A stretch of 64,000 bases of DNA from assembly GCA_963735495.1 (NCBI GenBank), contig CAVTLG010000009.1:1054001-1118000 (forward strand), read 5' to 3'. Below are positions 17,852 to 27,458 of the stretch, in pieces (the stretch's first letter is position 1; the number at the start of each line of letters is the position of its first letter). The position numbers and the translations under genes are program-made. Under the pieces are notes generated by a model that saw only the letters and a list, made by a program, of their open reading frames with translations, did not search any database and was not told the DNA's origin. The DNA comes from CAVTLG01 sp963735495 (GTDB lineage: Bacteria > Chloroflexota > Ktedonobacteria > Ktedonobacterales > Ktedonobacteraceae).

Positions 17852-18427
17852 AAGAGCGAGAACTGAAAACCATTACGAGAGGCGATGATGATCATACAAA
17901 GAGAGAAAATAATTATAGGAGCAGAAGCACTGGCTGGTGCAGTAGTGGGTGCATGCGCAGGAGTACTCCTGATTTCAGTACCGTGGATGTGGAGCACATT
18001 CACCTCTGGGGCACCACCAGATCAAACTGCCATAGCTAGTTCCGTAGCGTCAGTAATTGGGAGAGTAATATCCCTATTTGTAGGCTGGCCAGAATGGATA
18101 GCGGGGGCTATGGCAGGAGCAGTGGCGGGGGTTACGGTGGGTTTGGTTGTAGGGGGCATAGCAGGATTTATAAATAGAAGCGCTACCCCTGAATTTCCAG
18201 GAGCAGCAACTGGAGCGGTAATAGGGGTATTGACAGGATTTGTATTATTGGGATCAATAGGGACATTGATAGCTGGGTATGGATTAGGAGTAGCAACCGG
18301 TTTACTCATGGGAGTATATCCAGGCGGGTTGGGAGGACTTGTGATAGGAGGATTTACAGGATCAATACCGTGCAGCTTTGTAGATAAGTTGAATGAACAG
18401 CAACATCGTAGAGAGAGGGAAGAGCAC

Positions 18428-20291
18428 GTATCCTCTCAATAATTCGGGGAGAGAAAAGCGATGACTAGGTGGGATGGAGAGTGGTGTGAGGTACAGGGAG
18501 AAACCAGTAAGCGAGCACGCATAATCTTGCAGGGTGAGGGCACGTCAGTGTGTGGGTAAAGGAATGACAAGGTTCAAGGTGTTGTAGCCCATGAAGCGCC
18601 CAGGTGAAGCGTGGCAGCCCGTTCTTGAATGAGGGTGGCCAAACTGGGCAACCGGTTGGTGTGGGCGATGCGGTCATGAAAATACTGGTAGACATTGACC
18701 CCGAGCTTGTTGGCGGTTCCTACCAACGTCTGAAAGGTATCCCACGCCCCGATGCCTTCTCTGGTGCGAGCCTGCAGGCTCACATCTCGCTTGCGGACAC
18801 GCTGCCTGGCCCCCAACTCCGCTGGATTGTTGTGCAAGAGGATCTCCGGGTGGTCAAGCACCATGAGCAACGCATCTTTCTTGGCACGCGTGCGGGCGAG
18901 CCGCTCATCCAACTGCTGGTAGCCGCTGGTTTGCCCAAACAGGTCGTCAAAGGCCGTGCGCAACGCATCCGCCTCGGCTGGATTGGGATGGTCTCGGTAG
19001 GCCAACAGATCTCGGTAGAGCTTCCAGAAGTCTTTGGCAAACTGCTCCAGAAGAAGGCAATGAGCAAGGAAGCGTGGCATCAGTTTCTTGTAATGGCGAT
19101 ATTCGTGAATCCAGCACAGGGCGAGCTCGACGGTCAACGCGTTGAACTGGGGGGCATCATCACACAGTAACAACTTGACCACTGGATAGGCGGTCTGGGT
19201 ACGATAGGCTGCGATAGCCAAGGCATCTTTGATACTCTTGCGGAGGTTGGCTCCGTGTTTGGGCAGATGCGTATCAAGCAGGTGATCGAGTTGGCTCTCC
19301 GTGTACGTCTGATCGTGCGGCAACAGGGTGGGAAGCGTGCGACGCCACTTCTCCGTCACCCCCAACTGAGCCATGAGCTCCAACGCGAGGTCATTCATCT
19401 GAAAAACGGGATCGGCACCTCCAGTAAGAACGCGAAGCAGACTCAAGCGATCTTTGGCTGGCAACGTACAATAGGCGGTATACAGCGAGGAGCACAGGAT
19501 ATGGCACTGTTCATTTTTGCCATTCACGCTCGTGCCCGTGCTGTCGAGATGCTGCCACGGACTACTTGCTAGTCCCGCTTTTACCACATCTGCGCTCTCT
19601 GCATGGAACCGCTCTTGGTCTTGGATCAGCAGGTCAGAGAGTTGTCCCGCGCTGATCGACATGCCAACCGTCTGCAAGAGGTTGAGGATTTTTGGCTCAC
19701 TCATCCCCGCTGCATAATAGAGCGCCAACACCCAAGCTCTGACTCCTGGTCCAAACTGGCCTTTGTATCCAACGGGCAGTTCTGCCAGATAGGTCCGCTT
19801 TTGGCTGGATGAGTAATATTTCTCTTTGCGGAACGTGACGTTCTCGGTGCGAAACTCAAGGTCCTGCACGATGACGTCCTCGTAGCCCTTGAACTGAGCA
19901 TCGTGAGGCAGTCGTTGCTGATCCACCTTGACGATCTCCACCCGATCAATCCTCACCTGGGCCTGCTTCTTGGCTTTGTGATGCGCTTTGGACTCACGAC
20001 GTTCCTTTTCCGATGAGAGCGTGGGTGCTGCTTGGTTCGCTTTGATCTTCGGTTTGCCCTGTTCCCCTTTGAGCCGATTGACCTCGTCGCGCAGCCGTTG
20101 GATTTCCTCGGCTTGCTCTTTCACTTTGGCCGACAGGGTTTCTACCAAATTCATCAGCGTGATGACGACTTGGCGCAGACCTTCGTCTTCAATGGTGTTG
20201 GGGTCGAAGTTTTCTATCATACTTTTAGTATACATGAGGCAACAACCATTGATGCCTCATACCAAGCTCCCCCGAATTATTGAGAGGATAC
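18428..20291 (-). mobile_element. IS66-family insertion sequence, copy 1
   Basis: A 1864-bp element with terminal inverted repeats of about 24 bp (GTATCCTCTCAATAATTCGG at the left end, inverse at the right, one extra G). The 8-bp target duplication AAGAGCAC is present at 18420-18427 and 20292-20299. It encodes a single transposase; the accessory tnpA/tnpB genes of classical IS66 are absent, as in the ISBst12-like group. Confidence 0.95.
18574..20220 (-). CDS. IS66-type DDE transposase, copy 1
   Basis: 548 residues. A coiled coil (about 15-50, LVETLSAKVKEQAEEIQRLRDEVNRLKGEQ) leads into a basic stretch and the catalytic core with Asp in HLDSTGTSVNGKN, Asp in LLLCDDAPQF and Glu in NNPAELGARQRVRKRDVSLQARTREG. 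ATG 20220 matches the start and length of copy 2; five upstream codons are open. It appears intact, so the element may still be mobile. Confidence 0.92.
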   Translation of the reverse strand: MIENFDPNTIEDEGLRQVVITLMNLVETLSAKVKEQAEEIQRLRDEVNRLKGEQGKPKIKANQAAPTLSSEKERRESKAHHKAKKQAQVRIDRVEIVKVDQQRLPHDAQFKGYEDVIVQDLEFRTENVTFRKEKYYSSSQKRTYLAELPVGYKGQFGPGVRAWVLALYYAAGMSEPKILNLLQTVGMSISAGQLSDLLIQDQERFHAESADVVKAGLASSPWQHLDSTGTSVNGKNEQCHILCSSLYTAYCTLPAKDRLSLLRVLTGGADPVFQMNDLALELMAQLGVTEKWRRTLPTLLPHDQTYTESQLDHLLDTHLPKHGANLRKSIKDALAIAAYRTQTAYPVVKLLLCDDAPQFNALTVELALCWIHEYRHYKKLMPRFLAHCLLLEQFAKDFWKLYRDLLAYRDHPNPAEADALRTAFDDLFGQTSGYQQLDERLARTRAKKDALLMVLDHPEILLHNNPAELGARQRVRKRDVSLQARTREGIGAWDTFQTLVGTANKLGVNVYQYFHDRIAHTNRLPSLATLIQERAATLHLGASWATTP

Positions 20292-20855
20292 AAGAGCACA
20301 AAAGAGAACAGGCAATAGAGCAACAAAAAATTTATATCAATATTAATACCATTGTTGCATATTTCATTGAAAAAATGCAACAAGTTGGCAATCCTGGACT
20401 CGTCGAACCTGAGAAGGATCCTTCTCTTAATGATCCCGATGTCAGTAGATATGCAGGTAGCGGGAAGGGTCGTGGTAATCGTTCAAAACTTCCGTGGCAT
20501 CCTCAAGGAGTATGGTGGTCAGGGGTACACAATCTTCCGTGTGCCAGTATTTATCCTGACGGTAAATGGAAGTATATTGCTCCTATCTTCGATAATCGTA
20601 CGAACGAAATTGATTATTACTGGGAAATTTCGTCCGGGGAAGACAGGAAGGAGCCGGATCTTAGTTTCCCTTACGAGCCATATGCAGCAACTTACGGAAG
20701 TGCTTATGGGATGATTAGCAGTATTGTTATAGAGCAACTTAAAAAGCACAATCCTAGTGTACTTGCAGCGTTACCTCTTTATAAATGACATTGGTCTTTT
20801 GCGCACCAATACACCCTTGGATTTTGCGATTCTTGGGACAGAAAGGAAATAACGG

Positions 20856-21014
20856 ATGACTACAGAAGAAATCCTCTACTTACGTCAAAAGGCAGCTACG
20901 AAAAGTTTGATGAGAAGCAATCAAATTTTGCAAAAACTGGAAAGATTAGCCAAGGCAGGTATACGAGAGTGGCAGCAATTGCTAGCAGAGATTACCCCTG
21001 GTATCGTAGGGTAG
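20856..21014 (+). CDS. Small 52-residue protein, unknown
   Basis: The frame encodes a mostly helical peptide (MTTEEILYLRQKAATKSLMR to AKAGIREWQQLLAEITPGIVG). AAAGGA lies 10 bases before the ATG. It follows the split membrane gene by 67 bp and could belong to the same transcript. No family recognised. Confidence 0.4.
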   Translation: MTTEEILYLRQKAATKSLMRSNQILQKLERLAKAGIREWQQLLAEITPGIVG

Positions 21015-21138
21015 AACACTCATGTATGTGCAGCGTTTCAGCCATTTTGAGAGAGGACACATTAAAAGTGAGAAGACGCAACCGGGTAAGCGTCTCCCAC
21101 ACCCACTTTCTCATTCTTCGTGCGTCCTTGTTTCAAAT

Positions 21139-21312
21139 GACTGACTCCCTAACCTGCCTGACGAATCTCGTTCGCCAAGGCAATGAGTTGGTGCTGGCCG
21201 CCGAAATTGCAGGGCATAAACGCCTGGAAACCACGCGCCGCTACAGTTTACCTTCTGCCAAGGATTGTGAGAGCGATGGAAGGTTTACAGGTGGATTACA
21301 AATTAGCAGCGT
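21139..21312 (+). pseudogene. Truncated second copy of tnpI, C-terminal end
   Basis: The sequence LTCLTNLVRQGNELVLAAEIAGHKRLETTRRYSLPSAKD repeats the end of the recombinase at 16964 with several substitutions, then shifts frame and finishes RAMEGLQVDYKLAA. It holds the His and Tyr motifs but not the Arg. It ends 23 bp before the CHAT gene, so that operon sits where a second Tn3-like element once ended. Confidence 0.88.
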
Positions 21313-21335
21313 AGGAGAATTGAGGGGAAAACACT

Positions 21336-24300
21336 ATGCAAGAGAAGCCCTTCCTGATACAGTTGGAAGCGACGGATCAGCACACTGATCAATTTATCCT
21401 CTCCTATCATTCCTTCCACTATCCTATCACCATAAACCTGGAAGCTCAGATCACCTTCAGTAGTGATCATCTACGCAATGTGCATCTTGTATGGAGCAAG
21501 CCTGCAGGCAAATTTTATCAGAAATTCCTAGACAATTGGCATAACGTAGGAATATGGCTTTGGAAAGCGCTCCTCCCAGAGAGTGCGCCTGCCAAAGAAC
21601 GTGAAACATTAGCGCAAATGCTTCGCACAGAAGATAGCCCACTGCTGTTGGCGCTTCCTGATTCACTTGCCGAACTTCCTTGGGAACTCTTGTGTGATCC
21701 TGATCGCTCTGGTAATCAGGGATTTCTCGCGCTACGCCGCCCATTGATGCGCTTGAGCAACGGGTTAACGATAGCACCTCCGTCTCCCATTGAATCCCCA
21801 TTGCGCTTGCTTTTACTCATTTCCTCACCTCCTGTGCTTGGAGAAAGTGCATCAATTGATGTGGAGAGCGAACGAGCGGCTGTAGAACAGGCTGTTCGTG
21901 AGATGCGTGAAGCAGGCTTTCTTCACCTATTCGTAGAAGATATCGTGACGCCGAAACGGGTGGAGCACCACCTCGCTCATTTTAGACCCCATATCATTCA
22001 CTACATCGGGCATGGAGAATACGATCAGGTTGATGGTGGCAGAATACTTTGGGAGGATGATCAGGGCAACGAGTTGTGGTTCTCTGCGAAGCGTATGGCC
22101 AGCGTCTTGCGTTCTCGCGACCTTCATGCGGTGGTGTTGCATGCCTGTGAAACAGCCAGGGGCAATACACGAGCAGAGGTCTATAGTCTGGCTAGCACAC
22201 TTGCACAGGCAGGGCTTCCCGCTATCCTTGCTCAACAAGCGAACTTTACCTATAAATCGAGTCCACTCGCTTCTCAAGCCTGGTATAAAGCGCTCATAGC
22301 AGGGAAGGATATGGCTTCAGCCCTCTTAGCAGTACGCCAGGCATTGAGCCAGGAAGAGCGTCCAGATTGGGCAGTCCCCATTTTGCAAGGCAATAGTACG
22401 TGCCTTGTGCCTGTGCTCGAAACTATGGCCACTCCAGGTCCTGCTGATCCTCAGCTTACCAGAGTGGGAGCCGCTGCTGATCAGCCAACACCGCCGGATG
22501 TTTTTGTTGGGCGACACCGCGAGATGCGAGAATTACACCTCATGCTGGAAGATGCGTCAGACAGATCTCCAGTTCTGGCTATTATCACGGGACTTGGAGG
22601 TATAGGCAAAAGTACTCTGGTGACTCAAGCCACCAGGCGTTACGCAGGGATGTACAAAACCGCTCCCCCGCTTCGCTACCAGAAGGACCAGAGCAGTGAT
22701 CAGTTCCTATCATTTCTTGTACATATTGATGCGTTTCTCAAAGGCTCAGGCACATCTGGTTTCCTCGCAGATAGAGAAGAAGAGAGAAAACTGCTGAGTA
22801 CAAAGACCAAAATTGACAAGGCCGTTCTCGCTCTCAACGCCGTGGGACCGGTGCTCCTGATCATTGAGAACCTGGAGAATGTACAAAATGACGATCAAAT
22901 GATCAACGATCAGGACTTCCTTTATCTGCTGCGTGCATGCCTTACCAATCTCCGGGGTGGGCGGGTACTTGTCACAGGGCGTTTTATGATGAAAGAACTG
23001 TTGGCGCAAGAAACGTTGGAGACAAGGTTTCTCCATTTACATCTTGATGAGTTGAGTCCAGATGAAACGCGTCACCTCTTGCTGCACTATCCTCCACTTG
23101 CTCCCCTGAATGAGGACGAGGGCAAGGACGATGATCTCATTGATGTTCTCATTACGGAGTTAGGTGGCCTGCCCTATGTCTATAACTTGCTCAGCAGTAA
23201 GTTTGCTAACGAAAACCTGGCGCAGATCTTCTCTGAGGTGGGTGAATCGGTGACATATCTCAATTCAGAGCGTGTGGCTGAGGAGTCGCAAAAAGTACGC
23301 AGCGAATTCGTCACGTTTGCTACCCTGGAAGCAATTGTTCGTCGGTTATCCACGGCCTCTCGAACCCTGCTGGCGCGACTGAGTGTGTTGCAACAATTCC
23401 CCCTCGGGGCGATGGAAAAAGGCCTGGGTGCGGCACAAGCTACGTGGCAACAACTGCTTGATGGGTCCTTGCTGCACTACGAACCATTGAAGCAGACCTA
23501 CCACCTGCATAGCATTACAAGACGCTACGCAGACGATCTGTTGAGCAAGCTAAACCTTCCATCGCCACATGCTCGACTCGCGACTTGGTATGAGAACTAT
23601 GCGGATCACGAGAGTCACGCTCTGGAGGATTACCAGGAAGCACGCCGACTGTGGATAGCTGCTGGTAACCACCAGCGGGCTGGAGAACTCGTCGTGACGA
23701 GGCTTGCTGAAATCCTCAGCCGGCTGGGGCTCTATCAAGAGCTACGTACGTACTTTGCCGCCACGCTCGATGCCAAGGCTCAAATCGATGAGAACGTGCG
23801 TAAGGAAAAACCTAAGTTTCAAGCTGCACTCAACGAAGCTTTTCAGCAGGACTTTGCCAAAGGGAAAGGTTTGGTAGGTTACATTACACGCTGGGTAGTA
23901 AGAACTTTCATAAAACAGACGAAAAAAGTTCAGATAGAGGGTCCACAATACCTTCAAGCACAGTCTCATGCCCAGTTGGGAGCGATTGACCAGATGGAGG
24001 GGAAGTACATAGATGCCAAGAAGCACTATGAAGACAGCCTGGGAAATTTCAAACAATTGGGCAACCAGAACGGGCGGGCCATGATGTTCCACTCGTTAGG
24101 AAATATTGCCTACTTACAGGGGAACTACGCGGAAGCCCGGCGGCGCTATAAGCAAAGCCTGGCTATTTTTAAGCGTCTAGGCATCCTGGCAAAGCAAACC
24201 GCTCAACGCTCAGATATCCTGGACAAGCAAGCCGCAGTCCTGAGCGATTTGGGAGTCCTTGCCTCCTCGCAAGGACATTACCATAAAGCCTTACAGTTCT

Positions 24301-25382
24301 GCAAGAAGAGTTTGACTATCTGGGTGCCGCTGGACTACATGGACAAGCACGATCAGAGCAAAGATTGGACAGACAATATATCCATAGTAATTTATGTTGC
24401 CTTGCGGGTAGAACACCCAAAGATCTGGTGGGTTGCCCAATGCTTCTGTATGCCAATTCTGGCCATCCTCAAGCGCCAGGACACCCAGGACAAGCAAGCC
24501 GCGCCCTTGCATCTATTGGCAAATAGTGCCCAGCAGCGCTATGAGCAGATCCTGGCTGTCCTGGAGCAAGTGAACGCCCAGGACAGGCAAGCCGCGACCC
24601 TGCACTTATTGGGGAATATTGCGTATGCGCAGAGGAGCTACTCAGAAGCTAAACAGCTCTACCAGTGGTGTCTGGCCATCAGCAAGCGAGTAGGCAACCA
24701 GGGTGAGCAAGCCACGATCTGGCACTCGTTAGGGAACGTCGCCTATTCGCAGAGGAACTATCCAGATGCCCGACAGTTCTATGAGCAAAGTTTGACTCTT
24801 AAAGAGGAGCTAGGCGACCAGGTTGGCCAAGCTCAGTCTTTGGGCCAGCTGGGAATGATTGCCCAGAAGCAGAAGAACTACCTGGATGCCCGACAGTTCT
24901 ATATGCAGAGCCTAGACATCTGCAAAAAAGTGCAAGTGGGCCACAAGGACGGGGAAGCCACGACCCTTGGACAATTGGGAATGTTAGCTTACGAGCAGAG
25001 GTACTACGAGCAGGCTTTGGAGCATTTGGGAAATGCTTATGTCTTGTTCGAGAAGTTGCATTCTCCTTATTGTATTCCTGCTCAGCATGGCATGGCCAGG
25101 ATACGCCGTTTTATGGATGAAACCACGTTTACCACACTCTGGCAAAGCATCTCAGGGGGGCAACCTTTTCCCATGCTTCCCAATACTTTCGTAGAGAATC
25201 ATTGGGACAACCCCGGTGAAGAAAGCCCTTTTTCTCTCCTTCCTGATGGTCCTCAACGAGAGCAACGGGACCGAGTGATTAAAGTGGTTGAAGCAGTGTA
25301 CACACCCTACTTGACCCTGAGCAGGTTGCCCCAGATTCTGAGTCAGATCAGAAAGAGGGGGAAGCGGAGGAAGAAATCATGA
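21336..25382 (+). CDS. CHAT protease-STAND ATPase-TPR protein (NLR-like)
   Basis: A 1348-residue protein. Residues 90-360 form a CHAT caspase-like protease with the expected dyad, His226 in IIHYIGHGEYD and Cys271 in VVLHACETARG. At 390 FVGRHREM opens a STAND NTPase: P-loop GLGGIGKST (419-427), Walker-B-like VLLIIENLENV (506-516, Glu where Asp is usual), VLVTGR near 544-549 and GGLPYVYNLL. From about 860 the chain consists of TPR-type repeats (AQLGAIDQMEGKYIDAKKHYEDSL, HSLGNIAYLQGNYAEARRRYKQSL and others) up to about 1240. In this architecture the TPR region senses, the ATPase oligomerises and the protease is released. The target is unknown. It overlaps the next gene by four bases (ATGA). Confidence 0.92.
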   Translation: MQEKPFLIQLEATDQHTDQFILSYHSFHYPITINLEAQITFSSDHLRNVHLVWSKPAGKFYQKFLDNWHNVGIWLWKALLPESAPAKERETLAQMLRTEDSPLLLALPDSLAELPWELLCDPDRSGNQGFLALRRPLMRLSNGLTIAPPSPIESPLRLLLLISSPPVLGESASIDVESERAAVEQAVREMREAGFLHLFVEDIVTPKRVEHHLAHFRPHIIHYIGHGEYDQVDGGRILWEDDQGNELWFSAKRMASVLRSRDLHAVVLHACETARGNTRAEVYSLASTLAQAGLPAILAQQANFTYKSSPLASQAWYKALIAGKDMASALLAVRQALSQEERPDWAVPILQGNSTCLVPVLETMATPGPADPQLTRVGAAADQPTPPDVFVGRHREMRELHLMLEDASDRSPVLAIITGLGGIGKSTLVTQATRRYAGMYKTAPPLRYQKDQSSDQFLSFLVHIDAFLKGSGTSGFLADREEERKLLSTKTKIDKAVLALNAVGPVLLIIENLENVQNDDQMINDQDFLYLLRACLTNLRGGRVLVTGRFMMKELLAQETLETRFLHLHLDELSPDETRHLLLHYPPLAPLNEDEGKDDDLIDVLITELGGLPYVYNLLSSKFANENLAQIFSEVGESVTYLNSERVAEESQKVRSEFVTFATLEAIVRRLSTASRTLLARLSVLQQFPLGAMEKGLGAAQATWQQLLDGSLLHYEPLKQTYHLHSITRRYADDLLSKLNLPSPHARLATWYENYADHESHALEDYQEARRLWIAAGNHQRAGELVVTRLAEILSRLGLYQELRTYFAATLDAKAQIDENVRKEKPKFQAALNEAFQQDFAKGKGLVGYITRWVVRTFIKQTKKVQIEGPQYLQAQSHAQLGAIDQMEGKYIDAKKHYEDSLGNFKQLGNQNGRAMMFHSLGNIAYLQGNYAEARRRYKQSLAIFKRLGILAKQTAQRSDILDKQAAVLSDLGVLASSQGHYHKALQFCKKSLTIWVPLDYMDKHDQSKDWTDNISIVIYVALRVEHPKIWWVAQCFCMPILAILKRQDTQDKQAAPLHLLANSAQQRYEQILAVLEQVNAQDRQAATLHLLGNIAYAQRSYSEAKQLYQWCLAISKRVGNQGEQATIWHSLGNVAYSQRNYPDARQFYEQSLTLKEELGDQVGQAQSLGQLGMIAQKQKNYLDARQFYMQSLDICKKVQVGHKDGEATTLGQLGMLAYEQRYYEQALEHLGNAYVLFEKLHSPYCIPAQHGMARIRRFMDETTFTTLWQSISGGQPFPMLPNTFVENHWDNPGEESPFSLLPDGPQREQRDRVIKVVEAVYTPYLTLSRLPQILSQIRKRGKRRKKS

Positions 25383-25636
25383 CGAAGAAACTAGTGAGTT
25401 TCACTTGCTGGGATTGCCAAAGAGAGATAACCGTAAGAGTTACTGTCGAAAGGCCGCTAGCAACACAGAGCCAGGACATTCCCCATAAGTACCCTTGCCG
25501 CTATTGTGGGAAAAGCAATAAAGTCTATGTTCCTGACAATATAGATGTGTATGAGTTTATTTTGGGCAGAGATAAGGGATTCCTGGGCTACACACCCTCA
25601 GGTACCCCTATCCTACAAGGAGAAGAAGACGTATGA
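25379..25636 (+). CDS. Small zinc-ribbon protein of the CHAT operon
   Basis: 85 residues with two CxxC knuckles, C10/C13 (FTCWDCQREI) and C40/C43 (YPCRYCGKSN), a treble-clef or rubredoxin-like zinc site, and a tail ending GYTPSGTPILQGEEDV. No enzyme motif. Four-base overlaps on both sides force coupled translation with the CHAT protein and the membrane protein. It may be an adaptor, a sensor or the protease substrate. No named family recognised. Confidence 0.75.
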   Translation: MTKKLVSFTCWDCQREITVRVTVERPLATQSQDIPHKYPCRYCGKSNKVYVPDNIDVYEFILGRDKGFLGYTPSGTPILQGEEDV

Positions 25637-26145
25637 CGGCTCCAATACAAGGGCAACCGTTTGACCCTGATGAGGAGAAACTCTTGGAGGACATGGCGAA
25701 GTACTGGCAGCAAATGTGGAACGAGGCACCGATACAGGCACTCACACGTATTGAGGATGCGGCCAAACAAATGATCGTGATCACGACGGGCCTCCAGGGT
25801 TTATATGTCGCCATTTTTGTATTCAGCAGTATTCGGGTTCAGGTAAGGGCAACGCTGGGAGATATAGCAGGATCGTTCATTCTCCTCCTGTTTTTTCTGC
25901 CTCTGGCGTGTTGGCTGATGAGCCTCTTCTATGCGATACGTGTGTTTGTCCCTCGGGTAAGGCTCGGCGTCGATTTTAATGAGGTCAGTGTTAACGCCTG
26001 GCAGAAAATCAAGGATGCCTATGGACGAGCGAGTAAGGAGAAACTGCACTGGCTCCAATACTCGCATCGTTGGCTGATCGCAAGCTTTGTGCTTGTGCTA
26101 ATCGCGATTGTGGTTTTTATTCTGTTGCCGACGGCACTAACTTAG
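25633..26145 (+). CDS. Three-helix membrane protein of the CHAT operon
   Basis: 170 residues. A soluble amphipathic N terminus (EEKLLEDMAKYWQQMWNEAPIQALTRIEDAAKQ) precedes membrane helices at about 47-67, 78-104 and 147-167, the last ending at the C terminus. The loop 105-146 is charged. GGAG lies about 10 bases before its ATG in addition to coupling with the upstream stop. No family recognised. As last gene of the operon it could be a membrane effector cleaved or controlled by the CHAT protease, or an anchor for the sensor; neither is shown. Confidence 0.75.
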   Translation: MTAPIQGQPFDPDEEKLLEDMAKYWQQMWNEAPIQALTRIEDAAKQMIVITTGLQGLYVAIFVFSSIRVQVRATLGDIAGSFILLLFFLPLACWLMSLFYAIRVFVPRVRLGVDFNEVSVNAWQKIKDAYGRASKEKLHWLQYSHRWLIASFVLVLIAIVVFILLPTALT

Positions 26146-26253
26146 ATCACCCTTGTCACGCCAACGCCATGCTTTAGCCGCATTCACAAATTGTTCTAGC
26201 AAATAGCCCGATTTTACACGAATATTTGTTAAACCCGACTAGTGGGCGTTGAT

Positions 26254-26402
26254 GAGACCATTCAGGCCTGATCGCTGGTGAATCCGTTATTCCCTACCTA
26301 TAAGCCAAATATACTATAAATAATAGTATGGAATACATCTAGCTTGCTGAAATCCAGCACCCAAATTGGGATGGTCTCGGCACCCATTTGAAATGGTTTT
26401 CC
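26254..26402. repeat. Palindromic repeat, family A copy 4 (degenerate); rest of 26146-26654 empty
   Basis: GAGACCATTCAGG at 26254 faces CAGCACCCAAATTGGGATGG near 26356-26375, followed by a second half-copy (GGCACCCATTTGAAATGG) to 26402. The remaining sequence up to 26654 has no ORF I can support. Confidence 0.6.
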
Positions 26403-26654
26403 AAAATATAACAAATTGCTTTGTGATAGGATTTTACAGGCATCCTAGTCCTACCTCTTGTTTATTCAAGGTTGTAAATTCACAACACCGAAAGGTCTCA
26501 AAGACCGTGGTAACCTCAGATGGTAACGAGAGATCAAGCATAGAAACTCCCCATGAGAAAACTTCTGACGTAGGGTCAGAGACATTGTTACAGTTCACAG
26601 AACAAAAGTATGACCGATCACTGATTTTTATATTCACTTCTATCCAGATGTCGG

Positions 26655-27269
26655 CTAGCTGGAGACCGTGCGAAACGACCAATGTTGGTTCGATGCATCG
26701 TTCCAGGTCCAGAGTTGCGTCCTGGACCCTGTATCCCAGCCGCTGTCGCCCTCGATGGTCAGGGGATCACCATCGTCATTTATCCAATTAATAGAGCTCT
26801 GGCCCTGTTGTCGCCACAGGATCTCAGCTGGCTCCTGGTTCTCAGCCAGGATAACCAGGTTGGGATATTTCTGAGCATGCAGCACCAGGGGAACGCTGTA
26901 GCCCAGATTGACCAGGACGAAGGCAAAGCCCCCATAAGGATTCGATACCGTTGGATCTCCCAGAAGAATCCATTGTTGCGTTGCTGGCACGGCCTTTCCC
27001 TGGATGTAGGCATCGACGATTGCATTCTGATTAGCGTCCCCTGCCAGCACCAAATCATAACCCAGGGGAGACTGGGCTCCAGAGACGATCTGAAAGCTTG
27101 CTGGAACAGGTAGCTGAAGCGACAGCGCTGCTGCCAGCGTCGTAGATCTGGTTGTGGTGCTGGCAGCTTGTGCCAGGGCTTCGTGTGACAATACACCACT
27201 AACAGCAGTAGCAACTGCAACACCTGCACCAACTTGTATTGCTGTACGGCGATCGATCTTCTTTACCAT
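26655..27269 (-). CDS. Secreted protein with a ricin-type/QxW-like end
   Basis: 204 residues. The N terminus MVKKIDRRTAIQVGAGVAVATAVSGVLSHEALA is a Tat-like or Sec signal peptide (twin Arg, hydrophobic core, AxA). The mature part has YDLVLAGDANQNAIVDAYIQGK, QQWILLGDP, YPNLVILAENQEPAEILWRQQG and TQLWTWNDASNQHWSFRTVSS, whose repeated Q-W spacing recalls beta-trefoil ricin-B lectins. It may bind sugars outside the cell. GAGGAG lies about 9 bases before ATG 27269. It is not clearly linked to the CHAT operon, which is convergent with it. Confidence 0.65.
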   Translation of the reverse strand: MVKKIDRRTAIQVGAGVAVATAVSGVLSHEALAQAASTTTRSTTLAAALSLQLPVPASFQIVSGAQSPLGYDLVLAGDANQNAIVDAYIQGKAVPATQQWILLGDPTVSNPYGGFAFVLVNLGYSVPLVLHAQKYPNLVILAENQEPAEILWRQQGQSSINWINDDGDPLTIEGDSGWDTGSRTQLWTWNDASNQHWSFRTVSS

Positions 27270-27458
27270 CGTTTACTTCTCCTCATAAAAATAGTTCTCT
27301 CTTTTTGATAAAAGACTTCCCGAGATGTTACTACTGTTTCATCGTTCATTTGAGCAAAAATCAGGGAGTCTCATTGCCAATAGTTTATTGCTTCTCTCTT
27401 CTTGATTTGCAATCCTTTGCTTTTTATCATCTCCTTTCTGTTTAAATTGCGAGTTCTC

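Larger units (their letters stand above)
17885..20788 (+). pseudogene. Glycine-zipper membrane protein split by IS66
   Basis: The gene is in two exactly rejoinable parts, 17885-18427 (181 codons) and 20300-20788 (163 codons including stop). Removing the IS and one copy of its 8-bp target duplication gives EREEHKREQAIEQQKIY without a break, a 343-residue protein. The first half has four or five Gly/Ala-rich membrane helices (AGAVVGACAGVLLI, AGAVAGVTVGLVVGGIAGF, GVATGLLMGVYPGGLGGLVIGG). The second is a soluble domain with TIVAYFIEKMQQVG, LPWHPQGVWWSGVHNLPCASIYPDGKWKYIAPIF and YEPYAATYGSAYG. I recognise no family. In its present state the first half stops inside the IS end (HVSSQ*). Channel-like or phage-tape-like Gly-zipper proteins are possible analogues. 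Confidence 0.8.
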
